From Micromonospora gifhornensis (GTDB taxonomy: Bacteria > Actinomycetota > Actinomycetes > Mycobacteriales > Micromonosporaceae): a stretch of 32,762 nucleotides of DNA. Positions 23,453 through 31,529 of this stretch are shown here, one piece after another. Each line of letters begins with the position of its first letter. Within the stretch, counting starts at the first letter, position 1. The stretch is taken from contig NZ_BOPA01000054.1 in NCBI RefSeq assembly GCF_016863515.1, positions 1-32,762 on the forward strand. The letters run 5' to 3'. The position numbers and the translations under genes were made by a program. Below the pieces are notes generated by a model. The model ran no database searches. It was not told the DNA's origin and was given only the letters and a program-made list of their open reading frames with translations.

Positions 23453-26400
23453 TCAGCGCAGCCCGTACGCGTCGATCACGGTCTGCTCGACACTGTTTCC
23501 GGCCCGGTCGCTGGCCTGCACCCGCAGCGACACACTGCCCCGACCGGCCGGCACCGTGGCGGTGTACCGGCCGCCGTGCGCCTTCACCGAAGCCGTACGC
23601 CAGCTCCGCCCACCGTCGAAGGACACCTCGACGCGCAGGCTGGTGCCGGTCGGCGCGGGCACCCCGGCCGGATGGCGCAGGGTCAGCCCGAGCTTGTGCG
23701 ACCGCTTGCCCGGCACCGCACCCTGCAGGTCGGCAGGAACCTGGTAGTCGACCTGCAACAGCGGCAGCGGCGTGGGCCGCTCCCCGGCCGGGCGGGCCGA
23801 GGTGAACTGCCACGCCGTCTCGGTACGGGTGGCGTAACGCCACGCCGCCGACGAGCGTCGGGTGGACACGTCCAGCCGGTAGCGGGCCGAACCGGCGGTG
23901 GTGGGCACCGGCGCCCACCCGTCGGACAGGTCCGCGATCTGCCGCCCGTCCCGGCTCAGGCGCACCTCGACGGTCGACGGCTCCTCACCGGTGTCGGCTC
24001 CAGCGAAGTGACCGTCGGCGTCGACGAACTCGGCCACCTGCAGGTCCAACGTGTCACCGGTACGCGCAGGCACCGACTGGGCACCGGCCGGCACCGCCGG
24101 ACGGACCACCGGGGCGTGCCAGGTCTCGGTCACCCGGTCGCCGGCGCCGTACCGCCGGGGCTGCTGGCTCAGGCCGTCGGCCAGCGGCCCCCACTGCATG
24201 AACATCACCTTGTGCAGCACCCGGTGCTGCCACCAGCTGTCTCCGGCGCTGACGAACTCCTGCCGGGTCGTGCCGTTGCGCACGATCCGCTGGTCGTCGT
24301 TCCAGGAGTGCGTCTGCCACGGACGCCAACTGAACCGCTGCTCGGTGGCCCACCCCGCGCCGGTGCCGCCGTAGCTCGCGGTCACCTCGGCGGTGTTCTT
24401 CGCCGTCACCGTGTGCACGATCCGCTCCGGCACCCGCCCCGTCGACACCTGCCACACGTCGTAGAGGTACGGGCTGTCCACGGTCAACGTCAGGTCCAGC
24501 GTCGTGCGGCCCTTACGCGCCGCCGCGATCAGCCGCTGCCCGTCGTCGTACGCCACCACCAGCGACGGCACCGGCAGCCGGTCCCCCTCCGGACGCCACA
24601 CCGTCCAGGCGCTGAAATCCGCCGGCCGCACGATCAGCACCGCGGCGGCGCCGGCGGCCGCGGCGGCGGCGACCTGTTCCTCCTCCGATAGGCGCGGGTC
24701 GGCGGTGAGCAGCGCGGCCGCACCCCGCACCCGGGTCAACTCGGCGGGCGTGCCGGTGCCGGCGAAGACCAGCGGCAGCTTCCGCCGGCCGGTCGGCGCC
24801 GGCGACATACCCATCAGGTTGATGTCCGACGAGCCGGACACCCCGCTGATCTTCGCCTCCACCATCGGCGCGACGAGCTGCCAACGGGAGGCGAACTCGA
24901 ACTGACCCGTACGCACCGGCCGGGTCGGTGTGACGTTGACCTGCTGCACGGTGCTGAACGCCATCGCCCCGTGGTCGATCTGCCGGCCGTTGCCCAACAC
25001 CCGGTGCACGTAGTAACTGAGCGACGCCCGCTGCTCGGTCGGCTTCGGCGTCTCGATCCGCACCGGGACACCCTTACGCGCGTCCAGCACCACGCTCATG
25101 TCCCGGTCGACGGTCAGCTCCGGCTCGATGACGGAGGTCAGCTGCTCGTCCAGGGGCGCGCCATGCTCGACCATCGCGGTCAGCAGGTACGTGCCCTCCT
25201 CGACCAGCAGCGTGTCCGTCCCCGCCCACGGGCCCCAGTAGTCCGACTCGGGCTGCTCACCGAAGACCGTCAGTCCCGGCGACAGGGCCGGCTGACCCTG
25301 CCTGTCCAGCACGGTGACGGTGAGCTTGCGCTGCGGACGGGCGACGGTGAAGGCGACCGCCGTACGGGCCACCACCCCGTTCGCGCCGGTCGCCACCAGC
25401 CAGCCCCCGTGCGGCCCGGGGGCCAGCTTCGCCGGGTCCACCCGCAGCGACACCGGCACACTGCCACCCGCCGGCACGCTCACCTGACCCGCCGCGACGT
25501 CGACCCCACCGGTCACGGCCTTCCCGCTGTCCAGGTGCCGCAGGTCCAGGGCGAGCCGCAGGGTCTGCGCCGCGTCCGTGCCGTTGGTGTACGTGACGCG
25601 CCGCTCGACCGCACCGCCACCGATGGCCACCCGACCGACGTCGGCGGTGGCCGAGGCGTACACCCGCTGGCCGAGCGCCCGGGCCACGTCGACGCGGCCA
25701 CCACCCTGTTCGAAGACCGTCAACCGCGGATTCGCCGTCGTGGTACTGACCAGCGCATCCTTCAGCTTCCCGGCGTTCCAGTCGGGGTGCTGCTGAGCGA
25801 GGATCGCCGCCGCACCGGCCACGTGCGGAGCGGCCATCGAGGTGCCGGAGGCGGTCGTGTACGCCTCACCCACCGGCGTACCCATACCGGTGCCGGCGGA
25901 CCGGGCCGCGACGATACCGACGCCCGGCGCGGTGATCTCCGGCTTCAGACCGTTGTCACCGACGCGCGGCCCGCGGCTGGAGAACCACGCCAACTCGTCG
26001 GCGCGGTCCACCGCCCCGACGGTGAGCGCCGCCGTGGCCGCGCCCGGCGAGCCGACGGTACGCGCCTCGCCCGCGTTGCCGGCAGCGACCACGAACAGCG
26101 CCCCGGTCTGCGCGCTCAGGTCGTTGAGCGCCTGACTCGTCGGGTCGGTGCCGTCGGTGGCCTCGCCACCGAGACTCATGTTGATCACCTTCGCGCCGGA
26201 GTGGGCGGCCCACTCCATGCCCTCGATGACGTCCGAGTCGTAGCCGGAGCCGTTGTCGTCGAGGACCTTGCCGACCAGCAGCCGTGCGCCGGGGGCGACA
26301 CCCTTGCGCAGACCGTCCGACGCGGCACCGCTGCCGGCGACGATCCCGGCGACGTGCGTGCCGTGACCGTGACCGTCGTGGGCGCTGCCGCTGCGGGAGA

Positions 26401-27172
26401 AGTCCCGCGCCTGCACGATCCGACCGGCCAGGTCCGGGTGGGTGGCGTCGATGCCGGTGTCCAGCACGGCCACGGTGACACCGCTGCCGTCGCGGCCGGC
26501 CGCCCAGGCCGTGGGCGCGCCGATCTGCGGCACACTGTGCTCCAGGGCGGGACGCACCCGCCCGTCCAGCCAGACGCCGGCGATGCCGGCACCCAGCGCC
26601 GGGGCGGCGTCGCCCTGACGGGCCGCCGGTGTGCCCGCCAACTGCTTCCACAGGCCACCGACATCGTCCTTGTCGACCCGCACGGCAGCACCGTTGATGC
26701 TCGCCAACGGGCGCGCCTCGGCGACGGCGGCCAGCGGCCGCACCCGACCGGACGCCGGCTCCTGGTAGCGCACGATCAGCGGCAGGACACCCTGCGCGTC
26801 GTCGCCGTAGCCCTCCTCGACCAACTCCTGCACGTCGAACAGGTCGGCGTCGAGCACGCCACTGGAGACGTACGGCAGGACGTCGCTGGGCATCACCCGC
26901 AGCCCGCCGTCCACCTGCAGGGTCTGGAAGATGACCCGTTCCCGGCCGGGGCCGGGACGGACGGTCGCGGCGACCCGACCGGGCGCCGCCGGCACGAGGT
27001 CGACCTGGTCACCGGTGATGAGGGTGATCCGGACGGGTCCGGTACCGGGGGCGGTCAGCCCGGGCACCGGGCCGGTGGGGTGAGCGGGCGGGTCGGCGGA
27101 CACGGGTGTGGCGAGTCCGACGGCCAACGCGCCGACCGCGCCGGCGATCAGCCAGCGTGGGGGCCTGTGCAT
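23453..27172 (-). CDS. Secreted S8-family (subtilisin-like) serine protease
   Basis: This is a 1239-residue exported protease. A signal peptide covers residues 1-26 (MHRPPRWLIAGAVGALAVGL then ATPVSA). A pro-region runs to about 215. The catalytic domain has D238 (AVLDTGIDATHPD), H270 (HGHGTHVAG), oxyanion N366 (AAGNAG) and S445 (SGTSMAAPH). A PA-like segment (about 880-940) and beta-rich C-terminal domains follow; the last carries a VEVSFDGGRSW motif. It is far larger than simple subtilisins but typical of actinomycete multidomain S8 proteases. ATG 27172 has AGAGGAG eight bases upstream; a longer frame to 27283 would hide the signal peptide. Likely substrates are extracellular proteins. The upstream region holds a 14-bp palindrome. 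Confidence 0.95.
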   Translation of the reverse strand: MHRPPRWLIAGAVGALAVGLATPVSADPPAHPTGPVPGLTAPGTGPVRITLITGDQVDLVPAAPGRVAATVRPGPGRERVIFQTLQVDGGLRVMPSDVLPYVSSGVLDADLFDVQELVEEGYGDDAQGVLPLIVRYQEPASGRVRPLAAVAEARPLASINGAAVRVDKDDVGGLWKQLAGTPAARQGDAAPALGAGIAGVWLDGRVRPALEHSVPQIGAPTAWAAGRDGSGVTVAVLDTGIDATHPDLAGRIVQARDFSRSGSAHDGHGHGTHVAGIVAGSGAASDGLRKGVAPGARLLVGKVLDDNGSGYDSDVIEGMEWAAHSGAKVINMSLGGEATDGTDPTSQALNDLSAQTGALFVVAAGNAGEARTVGSPGAATAALTVGAVDRADELAWFSSRGPRVGDNGLKPEITAPGVGIVAARSAGTGMGTPVGEAYTTASGTSMAAPHVAGAAAILAQQHPDWNAGKLKDALVSTTTANPRLTVFEQGGGRVDVARALGQRVYASATADVGRVAIGGGAVERRVTYTNGTDAAQTLRLALDLRHLDSGKAVTGGVDVAAGQVSVPAGGSVPVSLRVDPAKLAPGPHGGWLVATGANGVVARTAVAFTVARPQRKLTVTVLDRQGQPALSPGLTVFGEQPESDYWGPWAGTDTLLVEEGTYLLTAMVEHGAPLDEQLTSVIEPELTVDRDMSVVLDARKGVPVRIETPKPTEQRASLSYYVHRVLGNGRQIDHGAMAFSTVQQVNVTPTRPVRTGQFEFASRWQLVAPMVEAKISGVSGSSDINLMGMSPAPTGRRKLPLVFAGTGTPAELTRVRGAAALLTADPRLSEEEQVAAAAAAGAAAVLIVRPADFSAWTVWRPEGDRLPVPSLVVAYDDGQRLIAAARKGRTTLDLTLTVDSPYLYDVWQVSTGRVPERIVHTVTAKNTAEVTASYGGTGAGWATEQRFSWRPWQTHSWNDDQRIVRNGTTRQEFVSAGDSWWQHRVLHKVMFMQWGPLADGLSQQPRRYGAGDRVTETWHAPVVRPAVPAGAQSVPARTGDTLDLQVAEFVDADGHFAGADTGEEPSTVEVRLSRDGRQIADLSDGWAPVPTTAGSARYRLDVSTRRSSAAWRYATRTETAWQFTSARPAGERPTPLPLLQVDYQVPADLQGAVPGKRSHKLGLTLRHPAGVPAPTGTSLRVEVSFDGGRSWRTASVKAHGGRYTATVPAGRGSVSLRVQASDRAGNSVEQTVIDAYGLR

Positions 27173-27205
27173 GCGATGCGCTCCTCTGCTCCGGGGGCCC
27201 GATCC

Positions 27206-27218
27206 ATCGAAGATCGAT
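27206..27218 (-). promoter_or_regulatory. ATCGA-AGA-TCGAT inverted repeat upstream of the protease
   Basis: Two 5-bp arms flank three bases, 34-46 bases before the protease start. It may lie in the leader or near the transcription start; no function can be assigned. Confidence 0.25.
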
Positions 27219-27275
27219 TGCTCGGAGTCTGCGACGCGCCGCATCGCACGGTCACTAGTCGCGGCACGCCGCACC

Positions 27276-27289
27276 GGCGACATGTCGCC
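27276..27289. promoter_or_regulatory. Perfect 14-bp palindrome upstream of the protease gene, candidate operator
   Basis: GGCGACATGTCGCC is identical on both strands. It is 104 bases before the protease start and 80 bases past the nadK stop codon. A symmetric site of this length in a promoter region is a good candidate for a dimeric regulator; the TrmB/LuxR protein encoded beyond the protease is the obvious suspect. Confidence 0.45.
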
Positions 27290-27293
27290 AGGT

Positions 27294-27331
27294 GGACACC
27301 GGACGGACCGCCGGACGGCGGACAGGTGTCC
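27294..27331 (-). terminator. Nested hairpin after nadK
   Basis: GGACACC (27294-27300) pairs with GGTGTCC (27325-27331), and inside lies CCGCCG-GA-CGGCGG (27308-27321). It is 38 bases past the nadK stop and could end the nadK-tlyA operon. Confidence 0.45.
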
Positions 27332-27368
27332 GGCAGGTTACCGCCGGGGCCTCACGAAGCGGGAGCGG

Positions 27369-28253
27369 TCAGCGACGCGAGCCCCGCCAGCCCTGCACCG
27401 GCAGGTCGAACTTGGCCACCAGCCGATCGGTGAACGGCCGATCCCGCAGCCGCACGACCCGCACCGGCAGCGCACCCCGCCGCACGGTGATCCGCGCCCC
27501 CGGCGGCACGTCGTAGACGCGCCGACCGTCGCAGGACAACACCGCAAGCGTGGTGTACGGATCAACAGTGATCGAGATGGTCGACGTGGGTGCGGTGACC
27601 AGTGGACGACTGAACAGCGCATGCGCACTGATCGGCACCAGCAGCAACGCCTCCACCTCCGGCCAGACCACCGGCCCGCCACCGGAGAACGCGTACGCGG
27701 TAGACCCGGTCGGGGTGGCGCAGACCACGCCGTCGCAGCCGTACCGCGACAACGGCCGACCATCCACATCGACCATCAGCTCCAGCATCTGGGCCCGCTC
27801 GCCCTTCTCGACACTGATCTCGTTCAACGCCCAGGACTCGATGGTCGGCCCGCCGTCGAACTCGGCCGTGACGTCGACGGTCAGCCGCTCGTCGACGGTG
27901 TAGCTGCGGGAGACCACGTCACTGACCGCACTGTCCAGGTCATCGATCTCCGCCTCGGCCAGGAAACCGACCTTGCCGAGGTTGATACCCAGCAACGGCA
28001 CCTTCGCCGGCCGGGCCAACTCCGCCGCACGCAGGAACGTGCCGTCGCCACCGAGCGCGAAAACGATCTCCGCGCCATCGGCGGCCTGCGGACCGCTGAC
28101 CGGAATGACCTTGGGCAGGTCCAGATCCTCGGCCTCCTCGGCGACCACCCGCACCTCGAAACCGGCGGCGATCAGGTCGCAGGCCACCGCCCGGGCGTGT
28201 TCGGTGCTGCGGCGACGGCCGGTGTGAGTGACCAGCAGAGCGGTCCGGCTCAC
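27369..28253 (-). CDS. nadK: NAD kinase
   Basis: This enzyme phosphorylates NAD to NADP. It has 294 residues. The GGDGTF motif is at residues 68-73, followed by LLGINLGKVGFLAE; the family NE motif (ALNEISVEKG) and the glycine-rich CATPTGSTAYAFSGGGPV are also present. The frame is open far upstream, but GTG 28253 (MSRTALLVTHTGRR) gives the family N-terminus, with AAGGGTGGGG just before it. Longer starts run through the tlyA region in a different frame. It follows tlyA after 85 bases. The order tlyA-nadK-recN is conserved in actinobacteria, but here a protease and its likely regulator separate nadK from recN. Confidence 0.95.
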   Translation of the reverse strand: MSRTALLVTHTGRRRSTEHARAVACDLIAAGFEVRVVAEEAEDLDLPKVIPVSGPQAADGAEIVFALGGDGTFLRAAELARPAKVPLLGINLGKVGFLAEAEIDDLDSAVSDVVSRSYTVDERLTVDVTAEFDGGPTIESWALNEISVEKGERAQMLELMVDVDGRPLSRYGCDGVVCATPTGSTAYAFSGGGPVVWPEVEALLLVPISAHALFSRPLVTAPTSTISITVDPYTTLAVLSCDGRRVYDVPPGARITVRRGALPVRVVRLRDRPFTDRLVAKFDLPVQGWRGSRR

Positions 28254-28338
28254 CGGCCCCACCCTTCGGTCACGGCACCAACCCGCCGACCGGCGAGCGG
28301 CCGGTACGGGTGTGCCGTTCGACGCCCACTGTTCGCGC

Positions 28339-29193
<855 letters not shown>

Positions 29194-29208
29194 TGACCGA
29201 CGGTCTCC

Positions 29209-29424
29209 TCAGGCCTGATCGATGGTGGCCAGCGTTTCCCGCAACGTCTGGTACGCGGCCTCGTACTGCGCGATCTGGTCGGCCGGGGCCAGGGCCGCGG
29301 CGTTGGCCATCGCCTGGACCGCGGCCTGCACCGCCGGGTGCTCGACGTCGTCGGTGTCCTCCGCGCTGAAGCGACGCGGCGGCGGACCCGGACGTGGCCC
29401 CGGCAGCGGCCCCGGCGCACTCAT
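29209..29424 (-). CDS. Conserved small protein (71 residues), Rv1693-like by position
   Basis: The ATG at 29424 overlaps the previous gene's TGA (ATGA), and the stop is 15 bases before tlyA. The N-terminal 18 residues are Pro/Arg-rich, followed by an alpha-helical part (HPAVQAAVQAMANAAALAP... YEAAYQTLRETLATID). I do not recognise a domain. M. tuberculosis has a similarly small gene, Rv1693, between its HAD phosphatase and tlyA, so this is probably its counterpart. Overlaps on both sides make real translation likely. Confidence 0.75.
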   Translation of the reverse strand: MSAPGPLPGPRPGPPPRRFSAEDTDDVEHPAVQAAVQAMANAAALAPADQIAQYEAAYQTLRETLATIDQA

Positions 29425-30053
29425 GCCGCGCCGTCCGTGTCCGCTCGACGCGCCGAGCCGGACCCACCAGCTGCCTTCTTGGCCACCGTCTTCTTCGCGA
29501 CCGTCTTCTTCGCCACGACCTTCGTCGCCGGCCGCTTGGCCACCGCCGCGTCCCCGGCTTCCTCGCCGGAACTCGCGACCGGCTGCGTCGCCACCGCCTT
29601 CTTGGCCACCGCCTTCTTCGCGACCGCCTTCTTCGCGACCGCCTTCTTCGCCACGGTCTGCTTGGCCAGGGCCTTGCTGGGCGGAGCCGCCGCAGCGGTC
29701 GCAGGCGTACCCACCGACGCACCGTCGCCGGACGACGCCGGACCGCCCGCCCCGCCGGCCGTCCGCAGCCGGCGCTCCAACTCCCGCACCCGGCGCTCCA
29801 ACTCGGCCACCTCGTCGGCGCTGGCCAACCCCACTGCACCGAGCGCCCGCTCGACCTCGAACCGCACCAGCTTGGTCAGCGACTCCCGGTTCGCCGCTCC
29901 GGTCGCACGGAGTTCGTCGGCGAGGGCCTGGAGCTGAGCGGCGGTCGCGCCGGTCGAGCCCATCGCCCGACGCACCGCGTCCTGCGCCTTCTTCCGAGGC
30001 GCCTCCGTCAAGCCCATGGCCAGTTCGAGGTAGGCGCGCCACGCGTCCTGCAT
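29421..30053 (-). CDS. Coiled-coil protein with lysine-rich, histone-H1-like tail
   Basis: This 210-residue protein has an N-terminal helical domain resembling PHA-granule phasin-like proteins (residues 1-97; coiled coil about 78-97, DEVAELERRVRELERRL). An Ala/Gly/Pro linker follows, then a basic tail with AKKAV-type pentapeptides at 130-154 and AKKTV units at 181-194. Such tails occur in bacterial DNA-binding proteins (AlgP, HupB-like, H1-like). It may be a phasin-like granule protein or a nucleoid-associated protein; I cannot decide. ATG 30053 has AAGGAA about eight bases upstream. A -10-like TAGCGT at 30090-30095 on the minus strand may be its promoter. It is absent from the M. tuberculosis locus as I recall it. 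Confidence 0.8.
   Translation of the reverse strand: MQDAWRAYLELAMGLTEAPRKKAQDAVRRAMGSTGATAAQLQALADELRATGAANRESLTKLVRFEVERALGAVGLASADEVAELERRVRELERRLRTAGGAGGPASSGDGASVGTPATAAAAPPSKALAKQTVAKKAVAKKAVAKKAVAKKAVATQPVASSGEEAGDAAVAKRPATKVVAKKTVAKKTVAKKAAGGSGSARRADTDGAA
29472..29666 (-). repeat. 15-bp tandem repeats encoding AKK[A/T]V units
   Basis: Two blocks, 29592-29666 (five units) and 29472-29513 (about three units), code for Ala-Lys-Lys-Ala/Thr-Val pentapeptides. Units differ mainly at third codon positions, so selection seems to keep the peptide. Confidence 0.8.
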
Positions 30054-30122
30054 GCCTGATTCCTTCCACCCGGCGGGTCTGCAGGTGTCACGCTACCGGG
30101 CCACCCGGACCACCCCGTGCGG

Positions 30123-30128
30123 TACGGT
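30123..30128 (+). promoter_or_regulatory. -10-like TACGGT upstream of the SCP2 gene
   Basis: It resembles the -10 elements of the leaderless genes in this window. An in-frame ATG at 30138 lies nine bases downstream, but the preferred start, with a ribosome site, is at 30162. Confidence 0.3.
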
Positions 30129-30161
30129 GCCCGGGGGATGACGTGGTGTGGTGAGGAGGCG

Positions 30162-30503
30162 ATGGTGGCCACGGTGGACGAGTGCCGGCAGGCGTTGCAG
30201 GATCTGGCCGCCCGGCTGGAGAGCAACGCGCAGACCGTCCGTGAGCGGGTCGACCTGGATCGCACCCTGGCCTGCCGGATCACCGACCTGGAGACCGCCT
30301 TCCACGGCCGGATCAGCGACGGACGGCTGATCGACCTCGCCGACGGCGACGACCCCAAAGCCAAGATCGCCTTGAGTACGACAAGCGACGACCTGGTCGC
30401 TCTGGTCCGCGGCGAACTCGACGTCACCCGCGCGGTGGCCAACCGCCGGGTGTCGATCAAGGCGAACCCGTTCGACCTGATGAAGCTCCGCAAGCTGCTC
30501 TGA
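30162..30503 (+). CDS. SCP2 sterol-binding-domain protein
   Basis: This 113-residue, single-domain protein matches the SCP2 sterol-carrier fold, a small hydrophobic-ligand-binding domain. The segment from FHGRISDGRLIDLADG through AKIALSTTSDDLVALVRGEL to AVANRRVSIKANPFDLMKLRKLL is characteristic. The natural ligand is unknown. The start is uncertain: AGGAGG at 30154-30159 favours ATG 30162 or GTG 30165, while an in-frame ATG at 30138 would suit a leaderless transcript. It lies on the plus strand within an otherwise minus-strand block, is divergent from the lysine-rich-tail gene and ends six bases before the HAD stop codon. It therefore interrupts the HAD-to-tlyA operon. Confidence 0.87.
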   Translation: MVATVDECRQALQDLAARLESNAQTVRERVDLDRTLACRITDLETAFHGRISDGRLIDLADGDDPKAKIALSTTSDDLVALVRGELDVTRAVANRRVSIKANPFDLMKLRKLL

Positions 30504-30509
30504 GCGCGG

Positions 30510-31529
30510 TCAGGAGGTCAGGCCGAGAGCATCCAACGCCTGCGCCGCCTCCGCCGACGCCGCCCGGGGTACACCGGTCGGCCGATGCCACCAGGCCACC
30601 GCGCAGAGCGCCGCAAGCGCGTCCAGGGGACGCCCGGCACCGGCCAACTCCCAGCCGTCGGCGCCGGTGACCACGTGCCAGCCGCCGACGTCACCCGCCG
30701 GCGCCGGCACCCGCACCACCTCCGCCGGGTCGAAGAGCCCGGCCAGATTCCAGCCGACGTACGTGGGACGCCGATCCGACGGCGCAGCAAGCAACTCCGG
30801 CACGTCACTGACACCGGTCAGCACCAGCAGACTGTCCAGCCCGGCCCGGTTGGCGCCCTCGATGTCGGTGTCCAACCGGTCACCGACCACCAGGGTCCGC
30901 CCCTCACCGGCGCGACGCGCGGCGGTGGCGAACAACTCCGGTGCGGGCTTGCCCACCACCTCGTCCGGCTCCCGCCCGAGCGCCGTGGCCAACGCGGCCA
31001 CCAACGCACCGTTGCCGGGCAGCGGTCCCCGACCACTGGGCAGCGTCCGGTCGGTGTTCGTCGCGATCCAGGACGCACCCTGCCGCACGGCCACCGCCGC
31101 CTCGGCCAGGTCAGCCCAACCCACCTGCGGACCGTAGCCCTGAATCACCGCCACCGGCGAGTCCTCGGCCCGCGACACCGGCTTCAACCCGACCGCAGCG
31201 ACCTCGGAACGCAGCGCCTCCGCACCGACCACCAGCACGGGCGCCCCGGCGGGCAGCCGCTCACCCAGCAGTTGGGCGGCGGCCCCGGCGCTGGTCAGCA
31301 CCTCGTCCGACCGGGCCTGCACACCCATTCCGGTGAGCAGGTCGGCGACGTCGGCCGCGCGACGCGACGCGTTGTTCGTCGCGTACGCCACGGCCCGACC
31401 CTCGTCGTGCAGCCGCGCGACGGCCTCGACCGCGCCGGGGATCGGCCGGTCGATCAGGTAGATCACGCCGTCCAGGTCGAAGACGACCAAGGCGTAGCCG
31501 TCGACCAGCCGCTCCCCGCCACCGCTCAT
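30510..31529 (-). CDS. HAD-IIA phosphatase (NagD-like; Rv1692-type)
   Basis: This 339-residue HAD hydrolase has nucleophile D18 and acid/base D20 (VVFDLDGVIY), motif II in AYATNNASR, the cap domain with IATNTDRTLPSGRGPLPGNGALVAAL, the motif III lysine in VVGKPAPELF, and the metal site in LVVGDRLDTDIEGA. The C-terminal 80 residues are an extra domain not found in NagD but present in the Rv1692 type, known as a glycerol-3-phosphate phosphatase. That substrate is plausible here from synteny. ATG 31529 overlaps the upstream gene's stop (ATGA), so translation is probably coupled to the TPR-like gene. Confidence 0.9.
   Translation of the reverse strand: MSGGGERLVDGYALVVFDLDGVIYLIDRPIPGAVEAVARLHDEGRAVAYATNNASRRAADVADLLTGMGVQARSDEVLTSAGAAAQLLGERLPAGAPVLVVGAEALRSEVAAVGLKPVSRAEDSPVAVIQGYGPQVGWADLAEAAVAVRQGASWIATNTDRTLPSGRGPLPGNGALVAALATALGREPDEVVGKPAPELFATAARRAGEGRTLVVGDRLDTDIEGANRAGLDSLLVLTGVSDVPELLAAPSDRRPTYVGWNLAGLFDPAEVVRVPAPAGDVGGWHVVTGADGWELAGAGRPLDALAALCAVAWWHRPTGVPRAASAEAAQALDALGLTS

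Noticed and set aside
24971..27433. Open frame of about 820 codons on the plus strand opposite the protease
   Set aside because: The opposite strand has an intact S8 protease with catalytic triad; the plus-strand product is low-complexity Arg/Gly/His.
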